Assembly: GCA_036852015.1 (NCBI GenBank)
Contig: JAANDG010000526.1
Location: 1-64,000 of the forward strand
DNA: 64,000 bases
Source of the DNA: Pelodera strongyloides
Taxonomy: Eukaryota; Nematoda; Chromadorea; Rhabditida; Rhabditidae
Direction: 5' to 3'
Part shown: piece by piece, positions 25,601 through 39,233 of the stretch
Position numbering within the stretch: position 1 is the stretch's first letter
Layout: every line of letters starts with the position of its first letter
Program-made: the position numbers and the translations under genes
The notes under the pieces: generated by a model
Told to the model about the DNA's origin: nothing
What the model saw: only the letters and a program-made list of their open reading frames with translations
Databases searched by the model: none

Positions 25601-28600
25601 AGAATATATTTAAACATAATTCCTCTGCTTCTTTATTCCTTGAAATCACATTGTACTGTGAAGCATATTTTCTGCAATATGACATTCTTTATTGTTATTT
25701 TCGTTTGTTTCCATGATAGTGACTGGCAATATATTTTTAATAAACTTCTTTCCTCCACAGTTGAAGCGAAATGAGACTGACCTTATTTTTAGTTGATCCG
25801 TTGTGGAACTGTGACACGGTATTAGGCAGATTTTACACCTAGATTAAAGCAAAACCGTGATTTGTGAAATTGGTTCAAGACTGTTCGAGGCGCCGCTTTT
25901 TGACTCGCGCGTCTCAAAAGGTCTTTTTCAACACACTTGCCGGCGCATTATTGGCTACCTCTAGATAGGTTGTAAATGGTCACACAACGTTTTTAACAAC
26001 TTTAAAATTAAATCACAATGCTTGCTATATCTCAGAATTTACCGTAGGATGAAACTAAAAAAGCGTCATTTTAATAATTCTATTCTATTCGGAGCGACTT
26101 TATGCGTTGTTTCGTGTAAATGCAAGTTTGCGTTTGTTTATGTATTAGACGTCGCGGGGCAAAATCTTGTCCTTAAGATTGTTGTCGATTAAAATAGACT
26201 ATTTTGAACATTGGCCTATTGCGGTTGCAAATATACACATGAAAAGCGTCGAATTACGAGGACTTTCATAATTTGAACAATGCGCTGACACTCAGTGAGG
26301 GTAGCTGAGCAATTTGATAGCAGACTAAATTTACAGAAGACAAAATAAAGCAGAAGTGGAAACACAGACCAATAAGTCCCATTCATTTTATTTTTTTCGC
26401 ACCCTTAGTGGTACTTCTGAGTTCAACATTTTTTCGGTATTACAATATGATCGAGTAAGCTGTGAAAAACGCGACTCCGGCTGCCCAGTTTGTCAGAATT
26501 TGGCGCCGAAATCCGATTATCTCCTGCAATATGCTAATGTGGAATAAGAGCGCGTGTTTGATACCGGCGAGAGGCAAAAAATAGCTCCCGTTACTGCATG
26601 TGTGCAGTTACGAACGATAAAATTCAGCGCTCACGAAACAAACCCAAAGGTAATGTAGACTTTGCTTGTTTATGAAACCACAATACTAAGGTATTTCCCT
26701 TAATGACACGGTGCTGTAATATGGCTTCTTGTTCAACGAACGCAACTGCATTCAGGTTCATCTTTTAACCCACACAGTTAGTGTTGCACACATCGTATGC
26801 TGTACGTATACGTTTGATTATTTTAAGAAATACCTCATTTGCAAAAGCTTTCCAACGTTCATGCTTCCTACTCTTTATTGTGGACGCGACGATTTCCCCC
26901 CCAAATACTTTGATAATGCGTCTAAAATTGGTGACTGTTTTTATGTACATGTTAAAGAAATAATTGTCCCCCTGCTTTACTCAAAATGACGTTGTTTTCA
27001 TTTCCATCCAAGTTCAACGTAGGCATGGTTGTTATTTTAACCTGGACTTGTCAACAACGAATAAATGTCATAATGTTGGGGGAGAATGTTTTTATGTACA
27101 ATCTGTTAAGACTAGTTAGTGTAAGTTAATTAAAAAACAATCAAACAATCAATAATAGTTTATTACGTAATTCTTCTGTAGAAACTTTTTTTGCAATACG
27201 TCGCTTACATATTGATCGATTAATTGAATATATTGAATATTGTTATCTCGGAGATATATTCACTTTTCATCAAAACTTTCTCGAATGATCTCAATTACAA
27301 ACATGCCTCATGTTTTAAAATAGCCCATTTTCCAGCATTACAGTCTCCCGTACTCATATTTTAAATAGCAGGCAAACGGTGACAAATATAATTTGACAAT
27401 TGAGTAATACTATACGTAGACTGAATCACAATTATGCGCTCGCGAAACATAACTCCACTTTTGTAGCCTTTTGCTCAGCTCCTACTACATTTTATAGAAA
27501 ATTCAGCTCCTACTACATTTTATAGAAAATTTTGTTTGTATTCAAGCAGTTCCCTAATAAGTAATGCAATTCGAAAGAGAAAGAAATCATTGTCTGTTAA
27601 TAAGTTTTCATCGGTGTTAAGCTGTCCTACAAAGAAAATTAAAACGACAAATATCCTGTATGTTGCCTGTTTCAGTGCGGATCGCATACGACCGAGGTGC
27701 CCTGAGTCCTCCGGTCTACTCAGTGCCCATAACTGCTGCAGACAGCAGAGCTACGACCCATCGGTTGGGAAGCAGTCTTGGGTCTCTGATCACAGAGACC
27801 ACCGAACAACACTACCGCGCCTTTTCTACCAGGTATGCAACTTTATTAGTTGTTCTTGCTGCCTTCAGGTGCATTCTTTAAAAATCTTCAACTGCCTTCC
27901 CTATGCAGAAATTTCTGCTTTATAAAATTGGACTATTGGCAACAGCACAATTACCTGCTCCCCATGCTATTTTTGTAAACTACAAAGTGTAGAGAAAGGA
28001 TATCATTAAACACATTGAGTTCAGTAAAGCTTTGTGGGTTACATTGAAACAATGCTTTACTAAATGAATAACAGTGTTCCCAGCACTGTCGTGACCATTT
28101 CTTATCAGATTGGCCCTTCCAATTGGTCGGAAAAAATGTTTGATGAACGCAATTTTATGTAAACAGTTTTAAAAACCCACTGTGCAAACATTGTTCCAAA
28201 ACAACAATGGCCTATTTTGACGCAATATTGAATCTGCGTGAAGCTTCGATTTTCTTTAATAAGTTTTTGAAATATTTGTATTTATTTCATCGTAAATTTC
28301 GAACCAGTTAAATCCTTATAATTCCCAAGTGCCCTCATTGTCAGCTAGTGAAGTATACATATAAGTAGCCGTAACACGAGAAAGTAAAACTTTTGACAAT
28401 CGCCTGATGAACCGAACTTCTCGAAAATAATATATTGGAAAATGGCTCTAGTTTTGTCTATTATAGTCTATTATAGTGAAAATAGCTCTAGTTTTGCGTA
28501 TTATAACAAAAATTCGGTTATCAGAAAATTTTACGTAGACTGGCTCAGGGCGAAAATACGACGAATCTCATAAACTTATCCTATTCGAGCAATGCGCGAA

Positions 28601-31600
28601 ACTTTTTGCCGCGAATAATTTTTCCTTATATTCTATATTGCAACAACTATGATAAACTCGCTTTTCCACTAACATCGCTTTTCCACTCTGTGTTTCTATA
28701 GATAAAACGATTTTATAACCATATTTTGCAATCAAAAGGCGAAATTAAAAATTCTCTAGCTATTTGTCACTCATTCTTATCTTGTTCAAGCCTCAGTCAT
28801 AGTAAATAAATACATTAATTTGTTTTCATTAAGCCCCGGGAAAAATCGGAAGCGTATCCCTTTAACTTTTTTAGTGCAATACCACCAGTAAATTGCTATT
28901 ATATAATTTTCCACACCCACCGCTTTAGCAGCGATTTGGGGTAAAAAGAAACACTATAAAAGCGAACAATATTAATATGCCTGTTTCAGAGCAAAAAGTG
29001 GTTTAGGCCTGTTATGCAAAAATGAGGCGCTTTAGCGGGAAATTTTGTCGGAAAGGTGCCAGCTTTTCAATTTTACATGTTAAAATTGATAACATTTCCA
29101 TCTCTTTTTGTAGTTTCCGGAATGAAGAGCTCTACTGTTGATAAGCTAGCTCCACTTGCATATATGTTAATGTGAACGCTTATAGGAAAAATACTGCTTG
29201 TAGGAAAAACTAACTTCAACACTATTTTATCGGAAGATAGGGCCACGACATCCCTAATGCTGTATCTCAACACTGAATATGTTGAAATGACATGCATAGG
29301 TTTTCTCTGTGTAATCATTCAGCTTTCATACATTTTGTCACTGCACCTCGAACAAATCCCGCTCTTGTTTGGAAAATCGAAAATATTGGCTATGTGTCCT
29401 ATTGTTGAACCACAAAGCTCTCTGCCACCGAGACTACGCTTTAACTGGAGTTCCAATTTCAAAAAGGCTGATTAATTTCACATTCCGCGCTTTTTTACAG
29501 TTGAAATTTGCATCATTTTTCTCTCTTATACATTTTCCAATCGTTCATCCGGTAGAGTACCTAGTCATTGTTTGAGAATCTGTCTCCAAATTATTTATCT
29601 CAGATTAGATCAGATGTGTTCCCACAAATTTGGAAACGGTTCTTGAATTATTTTTTGTTAATGTTTTTTGTCTTCTCACGAATGTTTATCCTCTTTGACA
29701 TTTCACTATGAAGGTGAAGAATTCAGTGCAGAAAAATAAAGAGGTATGCCTCCTGGAGGACCGTGGTGCACACTTGTAGCTTGTTATGGCACTGATGGAC
29801 TACTTGAAAGGTAATGTGTCACTATCATACCATTTCATAAGGCACTACTGAGGTTCTTCGATATGTACTACAAGTTTAGGCTACTTGCCAAGCAAAACTA
29901 GTGCGTGACTCAAAGTTCCAATGTAAAAAGTTAGTTCGAATATTTTACATGACCAATTGTCTGTGAAAACAACATTGCGTAACACTAAACAAACGAGCAA
30001 AATTATTGGAAAAACAATATCCAAATACCACAGCATGTTAACTCGGTCTCAAACGCTTATATGTATTATCTCCTGGATTCGAATAATGATGATGGGGCAA
30101 TGCAGAAAAGTATTTTAATTGCAAATGCATGTATATTCTACATTCCTTTTGCTTTGGTCGTGTTAAGATATTGCAAATGTTTTTTTGTGTGAAACGCTTT
30201 GTCTGAAACAAAATGGTTTTTCCGTAAAAGTATTTCCATCGGTTCCGCATTGTGATTCGCGAATGCGTGGGGGTTCTGACTAAGTTTCTGAGAATTTTCA
30301 CCCAAAGAAATTCTTCTTACGTCGCGCTTTCATATTATAAAACGGTTACATATTTGCAGCATTATTGCGTATATTATCTGGAAGCCTACCTTATTCATAA
30401 ACTCACCTCTGTTATTCTTAAAAGGCCGTAAATTTGCTTCCTTTACTGAATTCAACCTTCGGCAGTCTTAATTGTCGTCTCTACTGACCACATAAGCTAA
30501 CCACATTTCCAATGACACCGCTACTCGTATCCAAAACGGTAGTAAGATATGAAAGAACGAGAAGCAGGAAAAGAATACCAAAACGATATAGGATAATGTG
30601 AGTTGTTAACAGCGTGCGTGGAAATATTTCCAAATAACAAAACAAATTACATTTAATCTGTAATTCGAATTCAATATTGACTTCATTTAAAGTATTAACG
30701 AGATGACCTTGTGATAAAGTTGCCTTTTTGAAGTACTTCTTGTGCACTCTATGCACTCACCACCGAACACCGGTTTGCTTCACTTTTTATTGAAGAAAAA
30801 GGATTTTCTGCGTCAAAATTGCGCTTACTGAGTAATACCTTAAAAGCTTTCACTATTGAGACTTGAAATTGCTTTAAAGGAACGTGTGTTTAAATTTTCC
30901 GGGTGGAAGCTTACAAACAAGATACTTAACTTTGTTTTGCAAAAATGGCTGGTCGTATCATGATTTCCTTGTCTCGGATAATTATTATTCTGGGATCTGC
31001 CCAATAGCAAGTGTGAACTCGACTATTTCCGGTTGAAGAAAAGACTAGCAAATAAATGAACAAAGTGCACCACTTTGTTGTTTTAGCGAATCATAAACGT
31101 TGTTGTCACATGTTCCAAAAAAGAAGAAGAAGAAAGTTGAGATATTTCACATGAAAGGAAACAGTAATTGATCAGACATTCACCCCCGACTACTTCCAAT
31201 TTCACCTACACTAAAGTTTTGGCAACGAATTCATTTCAATTTGTCCCTATTAATTAGTATTTGCTTCAAGTATTTGCGCTTATATAAAGCAATAAAATGG
31301 ACGATCGGTACATTATTTGGTGAGTTGTAACTATTTTCCTGCATTATCTTTCACTACAAAATAAACTACGCATTTTGGAGGGTGTATAAGATAAAAATTA
31401 ACTTCCCATTTTGAAAAAAAAAACAATGAACATGAATATCCGAATTTAGGAGAAGCGACATGGCTGCCAGTCCAACTAATGTCAATGCTCTCGCCCAGCA
31501 ATTTGAAAGAACCGCCAGAGAACAGAGAGCTGAAGCTCAGAGGTACTTTCACTGAATATCAAAATTTACCTTTTCATTGACTTTCTGAGCGGTTAATAAA

Positions 31601-34600
31601 TAATAAAATAATACTTATAACGAATACGGCCGAATGTTACAGAACCGCCGGAAAACGATCGCCGAGTCATGTTGTGGTTGTGAAGCCGAATCCAGGTAAC
31701 CTTACCACTTTATTTTCTTTCATTGTATGGTTTCTGAGGTTTTGTAGCAAGAGTGCAAGTAGGATAGCTCAAGCCCTTCCTAAGGCTTCTGTTAAATTCT
31801 ATTTTTTCAGTCTACAAAACAAGCAGCTATGGCAGTGACAGTGAGCGAAGTTTGGATGATCAGAATAGGTATGATTTACTTTAAAAAAAAATAATGTTTC
31901 ACCAGAATCGACTATGTTTTCATATCAAATATTGATTTATCTCCGTTTTATTAATGATTTTACAGAGTCCGGCGAGTGGAACGTCAAGTTTACTCTCCGA
32001 CCGATGAACGTTCAGTGATTTCAACAACAATCGTCGACATTGAACCACCTAATTACGGAAGAAGAAGTGTGACACCACAGTTTGTCCAGGAGACCTATCA
32101 GGCAAGCTAGCTGAACGTTTATTATAATGAAGCTAATTTAGAAACCAGCTTTCGTGAGGGAGAACATTCGAACTTTTTTTTACCGTTTGTTCAAGCGTTT
32201 CAAACCAACTTCACTTCTGTTAAAACTGGAATTAAATCATATAATTGGTGTGAAAATATCTGTAAAAAAATTTAAATTAATAGCACATCTGAATCAAAAT
32301 ACCTTACCCATTGATTCTCCTTTCTGACCACAACTTTTGTTCTTTCCAGTGTCCCATTCAAGAAAAAATAGATGAATCACAGCGTACTTGTACATATTTC
32401 TCTCTTTTTACATTACGTTTTGTTTGATACTCGTTCATAGCATGCAAATCTTTCCGGAAAACCTAATCATATACAAATCTTAGTCGACCTGACATACTAA
32501 TTGTTTCAGACGCAGTAACAAATAGTTTGATCAGTTTACCTTCGTTCAAGTACCATTCAAATACTCAAAAGCCGTCTCTGCAGACGTTCTCAATGCAATG
32601 CTGATGTGATTACAGTGTTAAGCATACAGAAATATTTCACAAACAACTGCGTTTTATGTTTGCTTTGTAAACGAGAAATACGAACGAAAAAAAATACTCG
32701 AGCTGGAGAAATAGTCTTCATCCACATCCTAAGCTGTTTCAAATTTTTACATGGAAATTTTCCGTCCTTTTTCCATTAACTTTTACAAATTTCTTGTAAA
32801 AAAAAAACGTTTTACATGTTGCAAAGCCAGCGCTGCTGATTCGCGTTAAATTAGCGTTTTAAAAGATAGTCAAATCAAACAGTTGCGATAGAATTTTAGT
32901 GATGCGATCAATATCGTGGTAGTGCCATTTTTAGTGATGAATCTGCAAATTCATAGAATGAAAATTATCATAATCCTCATGGTTAAACGCGTGTTTTCCG
33001 TTTTGTTTTTCGTTGACCGCAGATGGTTGTGTATTCTTTACATGATTCAAACACCTGCATTTCGGAGCACATGATACCGACAATGTGCTGAAGCGACTCT
33101 TGCTTTTGATCAACATCTGACAATTACATCAACCATCGAATATTACCCACTTTCAGTTTACTCTAAAATCCACCCGGCCCGAACGAATATATCTACTTAA
33201 GCCACAATATCTGTTTATCATATTCAACCTTTGATAATTGATTACTATTAACTAATTGACTCATTGACTACAATGAACGACACTGGTGTGGAAATGTACT
33301 GCCTAGAGAATTACTCGGATAAAGGACCACTGAATGGATATTGCACGATTTGCGGCAACTTTTCAGTGTCCACTTTCGTTGCTTTCCAGATTCTGTCACA
33401 GATTCTGGTTATTTTATTCTTAAAGTACACCGAAGAGAAAGAGGTAGTCAATTCCGCCAGAGGTTTTCCAGATTCTCCAGAAGTGTGTACGTAGAACGTT
33501 TTACCATGAGTCGGTTAGTTCATTAGATCTGTTCTTCAACATCTCGACTGAATCCATTCTTACTTAGGTCCAGGAAGAATATCACACAATCAAGACCTAC
33601 ACTCCTGGACGTCCTCGTTCACGTGGAGATGAGAGAGTGCATATCAGAGAAGTGAGCAGAGAAACACAACCGGTCAAAGAAATCATAAAGGAAGATGTGC
33701 AGTACTCGAGGTATGTTGACAAATAGGGTGATATTGATTTGGCAACCTTAAGAGCGCGTTCGGGATGGACTTTCCGAAAGCATTTAATGCACTAAGAAAG
33801 CGCACAATACAGTTTGAATTAGCTTGCAAAACTCTTTTCCGCCTAATTATTTTAAATTTTCCATTCTAATTCATACGGTATTGTGCCCTTTCTTAATGCA
33901 TTAAATGCTTTCTGGAAAATCTATCCTGTTTCCTTCCGGAAAGTCCATCCCGAACCCGCTCTAACGCATGTGAAATGTTTCACTTTCTCTTCTACTGAAC
34001 TCATAGAATGCAAGAACCCAGAACTGTAAGAGCAAGCTTTTTTAGTTTTTTATTTATTTGCCTAATGTTTTGTCAAATGTTCAGATCCACATCTGGTGGC
34101 CCGTCACGTGCCCAGGTTTCGCCAGTTAAGACGGTCGTTGAGAAGTTCGAGAGTCACCTTGAGGAATCTACTCGTGAAAGACGGTTGGTTTTTGTAATCC
34201 GTGCTCCACCTCGACTACCACTCATTTGATCTCACCATCAGAAGGGGTTAGAAACTCAGTAGTCAAGGTGTAAATGAACAGATGTCTTTACTTCTTTTCT
34301 TCTAGTCCTCCTATGGTCGACCAGATCCGAGAGGAGATTATGGTGCAATCACGCACTTCACAACACACACGAGAAGAAGACGAGAGAATCAGAAGGGTAA
34401 GGGGTGCTAACGCGGTTTATTGTTTGTCACATTTAGCATACAATTATAGGCGCTCACATAAATATTGTATGCACGAGTAATTCAACTAATTCAGATGAAC
34501 CCTTACTACAAACCACGATATAGATATAGCCTCTTCGTGATGACTGTAGGACATAATGCTACCTTTCAGTAATCTATGTAAAGCTTCCCTTCAAGCACGT

Positions 34601-37600
34601 ACCCAGTGTTTTAATCATAAACTAATATACAGGCCCGCGAGGAAGAAAAACGTCGTGAGGAAGAGCGCCGACTGTTAGAACAGCGGGAAAGACGCATGGT
34701 GTGTCATACTCTTCATATTGTTCATTAATTATAATCAAAATGGTTCACATAATAAAACACTAATGTTTTGGAGCTCATTGCAAATTTTAACTCGGCATCA
34801 AAGGTTAGAAGTGAATCTTTAACAAATCTGCCAATTACCGTTGCTTATTGAGGTTTCTAAGCACTGCTCTTAATTAGCTAATCATTTATTCAATGTGTCT
34901 TTCACAGTCCCAATTTTGCGCACGAGTAACATTTATCAATGTCTTGGCACAGTCTTAAAAACTCTCACATTGTCTCACACATATTGCCACATGCTGGTTG
35001 CGCACCGTTTACTAATCAATATTTGTGTGTCATGAAGGACGGACGAAAGTACGAGACGACGATAATTGAGGAACAATTGATAGAAGAGATACGGATACGA
35101 CGGAGGAAAGATGACTCAGACTTGCGGAATAAGCAGGTCCGGGTTATCGAAAAACATGGCTAATTTTTTTTTGGTTATCAATCGGGATTGAGTTTTTCTA
35201 ACTTCTGTGTGTTTTACTTAGTTTGGTGGCAGAAACAACTTTAACATTTCTAACATCCCTTTTTGTTTGCAATATTAACATCACGATAATACGTTTATCA
35301 GTAGATTTTTGAGAAGAAGCGTTATGTTCATAGCATATAATACATACTAACTAACGCGAGTAACTAGTTTTTTTTCTGGCCTTTTGGCTATTCGCATTTA
35401 TATCAACTGGACAACTTACACAATAAGTAAAGCATTGTAGTTTATGTGGAGAATGGGAGCAGTTAGGTTCCTTTATAATAGTTGTTTAGAGAGATGAATT
35501 TATGATTTCTTGCCGTAAAATATCTATGCTTTCTCACCAATCGCATATATTTAGGAAGAGGAGCGCCTCCGTCGCGAACATGAGGAGCTGGAGCGAATCA
35601 AAAAACAAGAGGTAGGATGGAGTCTTATTCGTTTTTGTGTTTGCGTATGCAACTAACCACGTATGCAACTATTGTGGGTCTTTGCTACAATATAAGAGCA
35701 TATACCAGTGACCCACTGTTCTTTGTAAATGTGCACCGTCATGTACATAACTGGTCAATTGATTACAGAACGGGAGGTGACCCATAAGTACTTGCCTGAA
35801 ATAGCGCCGAATCATTTTTTTACTCGACTTACCGTACTTTATATGTCACTCTTATAGGAAGAACGCCGTCGTGAAGAGCTTTACATCCGTGAGGAGCAAA
35901 TCAGAATCGAGGTTTGAACTTTTGAGTAATCATCAATCGTTTCACAATGTTGTGATAGCTAAACAACATAATTTTCGGGATCCCATATAATTTTCTGATT
36001 TAAAGGAGGAAAGACGTTACCGCGAAGAACTTCAGATTATTGAAAATCGTAAAAGAATTGAAAAAGAGCAAAAGGAAAAAGAGGAAGAGCACCAGAGAAA
36101 GCAGAGGGAGGTAGGTGAACCATGAAATCAAGAGGGCAACCACACGACTAATTCACTTAGGAAAAGAATTTTATGCTGAGCGGAACGTAACTTTAACTTA
36201 TTAGGTGAAATCATGTAGAAAAGACCCTAGATCTTGGTCAAATCAGACTGAACAAACAGCTTTGTCTAGACACGTTTACTAAGCACTATATATAGCGTAC
36301 ATCTCCTACTATTCTGTACTCGCACCTATTGATTACCCCATCTCACACGCGTGTAATTTTAACCCTAACCCAATCAACAGCCGAAGTTAGTGTGCGTCAA
36401 ACAAAATTTTTGTATGAAAACCTCGCCGTAGAATATAATGATGCCATTCTCAGGGCGCGCCAAGGTTGTGGATTGATCTTTGACTGTTTTAGTGTGCCTT
36501 TATCAGTGTTTCTTAAGTGCCCAACCTTCAAAAGCTGGTAGCGTAAAGGATAAATTATTTTGAATACGCACTCATTAAGTATATTTGCATGACTAACATT
36601 CGTTAACAGGAAGAGGAACGAAGGGAGCAAGGGAGAATTGAGGCAGATATACAAAGGAAAGAGAAGGAACGAGCAGAGAGACAACGACAGGAAGAGCTGC
36701 GAGTGAGAGAGGAGCTCCGGATTCAAGAGGAAATAAGGATTGAGGAGGAGAGGAGACTCAGAATACTAGAGGAGAATAAGATAAAGGCGGAGGAGGAGAA
36801 GGAGAGAAGCAGACGAGAAGACGAGCAAAGACGCAGAGATGAGAGAGAACGACAGAGACAGGCAGAACTTGAGGAGATCAGAAGACAAAATGAAAGAGAG
36901 GAGGAAGAAAGAAAGAGGAAGGAAGAGGAAAAGCGAGAAGCCGAAAGAAAACAGAGGGAAGAGGAACGACGAAAAAGGGAGGAGGAAAAAAAGAAAGAGG
37001 AGGAACGAAGACAGAAAGAGTTATGGGAACGGCAAGAGGAACGAAAACGAAAAGAGGAGGAAATCGTTCTTGAGGAGGAACGTCGAGAGAAGGAACGACA
37101 GCAGAGAGCAGAGGAACGACGGCTGCAGCGTGAGGAACAAGAGAGGAGAGAAGAGGAGGAGAGACGCAGCAAGGCAGAGGAGAAGATCCAACTAGAGGTT
37201 CGGTGATGGATTTCTAATAAAGTAACGGGAAAATGGTAGTTGTGAAGAAAAATTTATTTGGGTGGTGAGCTGACGGAAGGTATTGGAAGTTCTTAAAGTA
37301 TTGCACAAATTAGAGTGAAAAATGCACGATCTTCATCACACACTTTGGCACATTCAATCCCTTTCCGACGATTATTTTGAATCACCCTTTCATCCTACCC
37401 CCAGTACACATCATAGATTAAGAGGGATCCGATCCTTGTATTTCCAAGGATAAGTTTATACTTTTGAGGAGGCACGTAGACGTGAAGCAGCGGAACGGCG
37501 TGTTCCTGAGTCTAAGTTTGAGGTGAGCTCCTTGAGCCAGTATTTTCTTTCTTTTATCTTGGTGAAAAACCTTGAGGGGAGTCCCAAACTCCCAAACTGT

Positions 37601-39202
37601 ATTAGAGAGTGAAATACACAGTAGTGATAGGTAGCATGTCTAATATAGGATGAGCGGCGAATGACAGAAGTGACAATAATCGAAGAAACGAGAAGAATTG
37701 AAGAGGATCGTGTGAGGAAGGAAAGAGAGGAACGAGATGAACTCCGGAGAAAAGAGGTTAAAATTAGCAATCAATCTCGATTTTGGTGCCGTTGGTAAAC
37801 TGCACATTAGTGGAAAACTGCCCATTCGTTAAGCATCACATCCTAAGAAAATGTGAGCAATATATCGATGTTGCATTAAATAGTTTATTTGTAAATTATT
37901 ATCAAAATTCCTAAAATTTAGGAGGAAGATGCTCGCAAGAAACGCGAAGAAGAACGCGAAAGGGAGAAGAAAAGGGAAGCGGAGAGACGGAAGCTGGAGG
38001 AAATCAGAATTCAGGTTCGTTTTGAAAAATAGCGCATTTTTCTTGCAAAGGCTTCGCTGGTTTTATCAATGTGGAGATACCAAGGTGAGAAAATGGAACA
38101 ACCTATGTATTGCAGGAGGAGCGGGCGAAGTGGGAAGAGAAACGTCGAATTGAAGAAGAGAGGAGAGCAGAAGAAAGACGTCGTGAGGAAGTAGGTTTAG
38201 TTTATCTTCCAAAACACATTGAGTCAATATTCAACTAGCGGCAGCAGCAAAATTCTAATGGGAAGAAGGTTTGCTTTTTAATTGTAATTCCCGTCCAAAT
38301 CGACAATTCCTCGCAATTTGGGATAGATGCCTGGTGGAGGATCCCATATTTGCATACACCGCATTCTTCATTAGGAATGTGTGACTTGCGTGCAAGCAAA
38401 CTTGCATGCGTAGGTCTGACTTCGTATAAAGTGCGACTCTTTCTAACGTTGTTTGTTGTTTTAATAATATAAATATATTGAACTTGAGTACTCGTTTAAT
38501 GAACTTTGTAAAATTAACATTTTGCAAAATACTTTCGAATGTGGGCAGCTGCAAAAATTTCAAGAATATTTGCATGGAAAAACTGAGACAGCTGGACCGA
38601 CCGTATTCCAAATAAACCCAAACACACCTGCAGTCCTTTTTATTTCCCGCAAGTGGTGTTAAGGAGGCGTTCAATTTGGTACTTATAAGGGTACTAGCTG
38701 GGTAGTTGGGACGTTTCGTATGGGTTCGCCGGCTGTTTGAGCGACGAGTTTGCGCGACATTACAATTTAGACATTTATACACTCTGGGTCACGGCCTTTA
38801 CCCTTAATGAATATCCGTGTATGACCTTGATATGCTAATTCGTGTTTTGCTCATTGACGACTATGTGTTACATTCGCTTCGACATAGAATATATACGGTG
38901 TAAAATCGGACGACCGCAGACGCCTTTAATAATGCTTCCGAAGAAGCATTATTTCTTCTTTTGTATTCGTCTTTAATGAAAATACATGCCCGTGTTGTTT
39001 AGATAAAATTTAATATCATCCTTTATTGGCCATCCAACAGTGTCTCAGGTGACTAAGTCGTCCGTTAGAACCTATAAAAAGCCGTGACTTGGGATGAATG
39101 ATTCGTGTCCTTACATGCATTGTTCTAATAGAAATACCAACGTGGCTTGTTCAATATCATCCTTTATCCTAACTTGATCCTTTTTCCTTTCAGCTTCCGT
39201 AG
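13650..39202 (+). CDS. Long multi-exon gene: low-complexity head plus Glu/Arg-rich helical protein
   Basis: Exons joining in phase: 13650-13671 (start, tentative), 15054-15163, 16655-16739, 18014-18090, 21647-21700, 22380-22524, 25436-25537, 27676-27832, 31450-31542, 31643-31695, 31811-31868, 31966-32101, 33426-33443, 33568-33710, 34085-34183, 34306-34396, 34633-34698, 35038-35136, 35555-35611, 35858-35911, 36006-36110, 36610-37197, 37469-37522, 37649-37756, 37922-38014, 38116-38190 and 39194-39202 (LP, stop): about 916 residues. The head has no recognised domain; it holds a proline run (SPPPPKQPT), Ser/Arg-rich parts and NVNALAQQFERT. From about exon 15 on it is Glu/Arg/Lys-rich, predicted as a long coiled coil or single alpha helix, probably cytoskeletal. 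Nematode attachment proteins such as PAT-12 or AJM-1 and caldesmon-like proteins are worth comparing; none is assigned. The intron after 32101 starts with GC. The last exon may instead splice to 41629. Confidence 0.7.
18091..21646. other. Large intron without other features
   Basis: A 3.6-kb intron of the long gene. Short ORFs on both strands lack coding character and splice context. No RNA gene was recognised. Confidence 0.5.
22525..25435. other. Large intron without other features
   Basis: A 2.9-kb intron. Near 22783-22820 a 17-18 base unit with core GATTATATGTTTA occurs twice in tandem with one change. Nothing else is supported. Confidence 0.5.
25538..27675. other. Large intron
   Basis: A 2.1-kb intron of the long gene, holding the 28-bp tandem duplication at 27476-27531 and no supported gene. 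Confidence 0.5.
27476..27531. repeat. Perfect tandem duplication of a 28-bp unit
   Basis: Positions 27476-27503 and 27504-27531 are identical and directly adjacent. They lie in an intron about 145 bases before an exon acceptor. Confidence 0.95.
27833..31449. other. Large intron without other features
   Basis: A 3.6-kb AT-rich intron. Near 28440-28500 a short phrase, GCTCTAGTTTTG, is repeated. No gene is supported. Confidence 0.5.
32102..33425 (+). other. Intron with a GC 5' splice site
   Basis: The exon ending at 32101 is followed by GCAAGC rather than GT, the known minor GC-AG class. The next in-phase acceptor is TTCTTAAAG before an 18-nt exon at 33426-33443. An alternative acceptor at about 33391 would give a longer exon in another frame. 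Confidence 0.5.
33751..33962. repeat. Foldback/MITE-like element in an intron
   Basis: A left arm (33751-33822) and a right arm (33866-33962) are inverted copies starting with AGAGCGCGTTCGGGATGGAC. The right arm carries an extra stretch of about 25 bases missing from the left. The ends are flanked by TTA/AA. There is no coding capacity, so this is a non-autonomous DNA element. Confidence 0.8.
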
Positions 39203-39233
39203 ATTATTCAAATTTTCTGTAATATTCTACATT

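Noticed and set aside
36723..37172. Minus-strand ORF of 149 codons, Ser/Arg/Leu-rich, and a + strand ORF 36839-37195 in another frame
   Set aside because: Both are shadows of the purine-rich Glu/Arg exon 36610-37197, whose composition removes stops from other frames.
38255..38782. Minus-strand ORF of 175 codons
   Set aside because: It lies in intron and spacer DNA after the last Glu/Arg exon, shows no recognisable domain and no splice partners. It is the longest such frame and could be a repeat remnant, but I cannot support it.
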